A stretch of DNA of 64,000 nt from positions 2,914,001-2,978,000 of the forward strand of contig CBDBKI010000005.1 in the NCBI GenBank assembly GCA_965206615.1. Direction: 5' to 3'. This document shows positions 62,623 to 64,000 of the stretch, piece by piece. Each line of letters opens with the position of its first letter. Position 1 is the first letter of the stretch. Below the pieces are notes generated by a model. The model saw only the letters and a list, made by a program, of their open reading frames with translations. It was not told the DNA's origin and ran no database searches. A program made the translations under genes and the position numbers. This DNA comes from VXNE01 sp965206615 (GTDB taxonomy: Bacteria; Pseudomonadota; Gammaproteobacteria; Pseudomonadales; Azotimanducaceae).

Positions 62623-64000
62623 ATGCTCAGCAAGGAACTGCAAGGGACCATCAACCACGCCTTCAAGGAAGCCAAGGCGAAGCGCCACGAGTTCATGACC
62701 GTGGAGCACCTGCTGCTCGCGCTGCTCGACGATGCGGTGGCGCTCGACGTGCTGAGGAAGGTCGGCGCGGACGTCGACCGGCTGCGCAAGGAGCTTGAGG
62801 ACTACATCGAGTCGACCACTCCGCTCATCCCCGCCGGCGACAACAAACGCGAGACGCAGCCGACCCTCGGCTTCGAGCGCGTCCTGCGGCGGGCGGTGTT
62901 CCACGTGCAGTCCAGCAATCGCAAGGAAGTGACCGGGGCCAACCTGCTCGTGGCGATCTTCAACGAGCAGGAGACCCACTCGGTATTCCTGCTCAAGCAG
63001 CAGGACGTGAAACGCATCGACGTCGTGAACTACATCGCGCACGGCATCTCCAAGGTGGGCGGCGAACCAGACCCGGCCGAATCGCGCGAGGACAGTGACG
63101 AGGAAGGCTCGGCAGAGAGCCGCCCGCAGAGCGCTCTGGAGGCCTTCGCAAGCGACCTGAACGCCCTGGCGCGCGCCGGCGCCATCGACCCGCTGGTCGG
63201 CCGTGAGGACGAGGTGGAGCGGGTGATTCAGATCCTGTGCCGACGGCGCAAGAACAACCCGCTCCTGGTCGGTGAATCGGGCGTCGGCAAGACGGCCATC
63301 GCCGAGGGCCTCGCGAAACGCATTGTCGACGGCGAGGTTCCCGAGGTCGTCGGCGACAGCGCCGTCTTCGCCCTGGACCTCGGCTCGCTGCTCGCGGGAA
63401 CCAAGTACCGCGGTGACTTCGAGAAGCGCTTCAAGATGCTGCTGAAGGAACTCAAGAAGTCTCCCAACGCCATCCTGTTCATCGACGAGATCCACACCAT
63501 CATCGGGGCCGGGGCAGCCTCCGGCGGGGTGATGGACGCCTCCAATCTCCTGAAGCCGATGCTCGCCTCGGGCGAGATCCGCTGCATGGGGTCCACGACC
63601 TACCAGGAATACCGGGGCATCTTCGACAAGGATCGCGCCCTGTCGCGCCGCTTCCAGAAGATCGACGTCACCGAGCCGAGCGTCGACGACACCTACAAGA
63701 TCCTGCGCGGGCTGAAGTCGCGCTTCGAGGACCACTACCACCTGCGCTATACCGATCGTGCCCTGCGCACCGCCGCGGAGCTGGCGGACCGCTACATCAC
63801 AGACCGTTTCATGCCCGACAAGGCCATCGATGTCATCGACGAGGCGGGTGCGGCGCAGCAGTTGCTGACGCCCGCCCGGCGCAAGAAGTCGATCGGAGCG
63901 GGCGACATCGAGCGCGTGGTCGCAAAGATCGCACGGATCCCTTCGAACCAGGTCACGGTATCCGACAAGGAAGCCCTGAAGGATCTCGAAGGCAAACTCA
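62623..64000 (+). CDS. clpA: ATP-dependent Clp protease ATP-binding subunit ClpA, N-terminal part
   Basis: AAA+ unfoldase partner of ClpP, cut by the window end after 459 codons (E. coli ClpA has 758). The N-domain that binds ClpS begins MLSKELQGTINHAFKEAKAK; an acidic linker (PAESREDSDEEGSAESR) follows; the first AAA module has Walker A LLVGESGVGKTAIAEGLA, Walker B AILFIDEIHTIIGAG and the arginine-finger region DRALSRRFQKIDV. ATG 62623 follows clpS by 2 bp, forming a clpSA operon. The second AAA module and ClpP loop lie outside the window. Confidence 0.97.
   Translation, partial: MLSKELQGTINHAFKEAKAKRHEFMTVEHLLLALLDDAVALDVLRKVGADVDRLRKELEDYIESTTPLIPAGDNKRETQPTLGFERVLRRAVFHVQSSNRKEVTGANLLVAIFNEQETHSVFLLKQQDVKRIDVVNYIAHGISKVGGEPDPAESREDSDEEGSAESRPQSALEAFASDLNALARAGAIDPLVGREDEVERVIQILCRRRKNNPLLVGESGVGKTAIAEGLAKRIVDGEVPEVVGDSAVFALDLGSLLAGTKYRGDFEKRFKMLLKELKKSPNAILFIDEIHTIIGAGAASGGVMDASNLLKPMLASGEIRCMGSTTYQEYRGIFDKDRALSRRFQKIDVTEPSVDDTYKILRGLKSRFEDHYHLRYTDRALRTAAELADRYITDRFMPDKAIDVIDEAGAAQQLLTPARRKKSIGAGDIERVVAKIARIPSNQVTVSDKEALKDLEGKL

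Overview
The window is an ordinary-looking, GC-rich (roughly two thirds G+C by eye) chromosome segment of a gammaproteobacterium outside the Enterobacterales. The evidence is gene content and order: prmB-aroC, leuCDB-fimV-truA-trpFBA-folC-dedD-cvpA-purF, folD-tRNAs-tig-clpP-clpX-lon-hup-ppiD, mltD-methyltransferase-rnhA-dnaQ, and icd-cspD-clpS-clpA all follow Pseudomonas/Xanthomonas-type synteny. FimV, MiaE, ThrH, a one-subunit CysI followed by a DUF934 protein, and an APS-type CysH fit the same group. No finer placement is justified. GTG and TTG starts are frequent, and most genes sit in tight or overlapping operons.

Layout. 0-1.6 kb: prmB (cut by the window edge) and aroC. 1.6-2.7 kb: a gene graveyard with a decayed RES-type toxin fragment and other broken frames. 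2.7-7.2 kb: leucine genes leuCDB running straight into fimV. 7.2-7.95 kb: a 63-bp tandem repeat array of paired hairpins that abuts truA and seems to have removed its normal start codon. 8-16.6 kb: truA, trpFBA, folC, dedD, cvpA, purF, a DUF1289 gene and miaE, then lpxH and folD on the minus strand. 18.3-18.9 kb: tRNA-Pro, tRNA-Arg and tRNA-His with a strong promoter and two families of short tandem repeats. 19-27.6 kb: protein quality control (tig, clpP, clpX, lon), the HU gene and ppiD. 27.6-34.9 kb: mltD, a methyltransferase, rnhA, dnaQ, nudC, an SCP2-like gene, sohB and an AcuI/YhdH reductase. 35-42.4 kb: a Kef-type antiporter, DUF934, cysI, a 38-residue membrane peptide and metH. 42.7-49.4 kb: nfuA, aroG with an attenuator, rimO, a 41-residue membrane peptide, a TerB-like protein, a membrane J-protein, a VWA-like protein, a DUF465 protein and a 5'-nucleotidase. 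49.4-58.7 kb: a DUF3604 protein, cysB, a thioredoxin-fold protein with cysH, thrH, aceA, a purB-GNAT fusion and mnmA. 58.8-64 kb: moaCDE, icd, cspD, clpS and the first part of clpA.

Functional links. Aromatic biosynthesis (aroC, aroG, trpFBA) and sulfur/methionine metabolism (cysI, DUF934, cysH, cysB, metH) recur across the window. Proteolysis is well represented (ClpP, ClpX, Lon, ClpS, ClpA, SohB). Regulation readable from sequence includes an aromatic-codon leader peptide plus terminator before aroG, a close match to an IscR type-1 operator before nfuA, and sigma70-like promoters before the tRNAs, hup, cysB, aceA, cspD and icd.

The least explained feature is a two-hairpin DNA element. Two identical 45-bp copies lie 2 bp beyond the stop codons of the antiporter gene and of metH. 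A sequence variant with compensated stem changes is amplified about thirteen times between fimV and truA. The PurB-GNAT fusion, the aroG attenuator and the two unlisted small membrane proteins are the other points worth following up.
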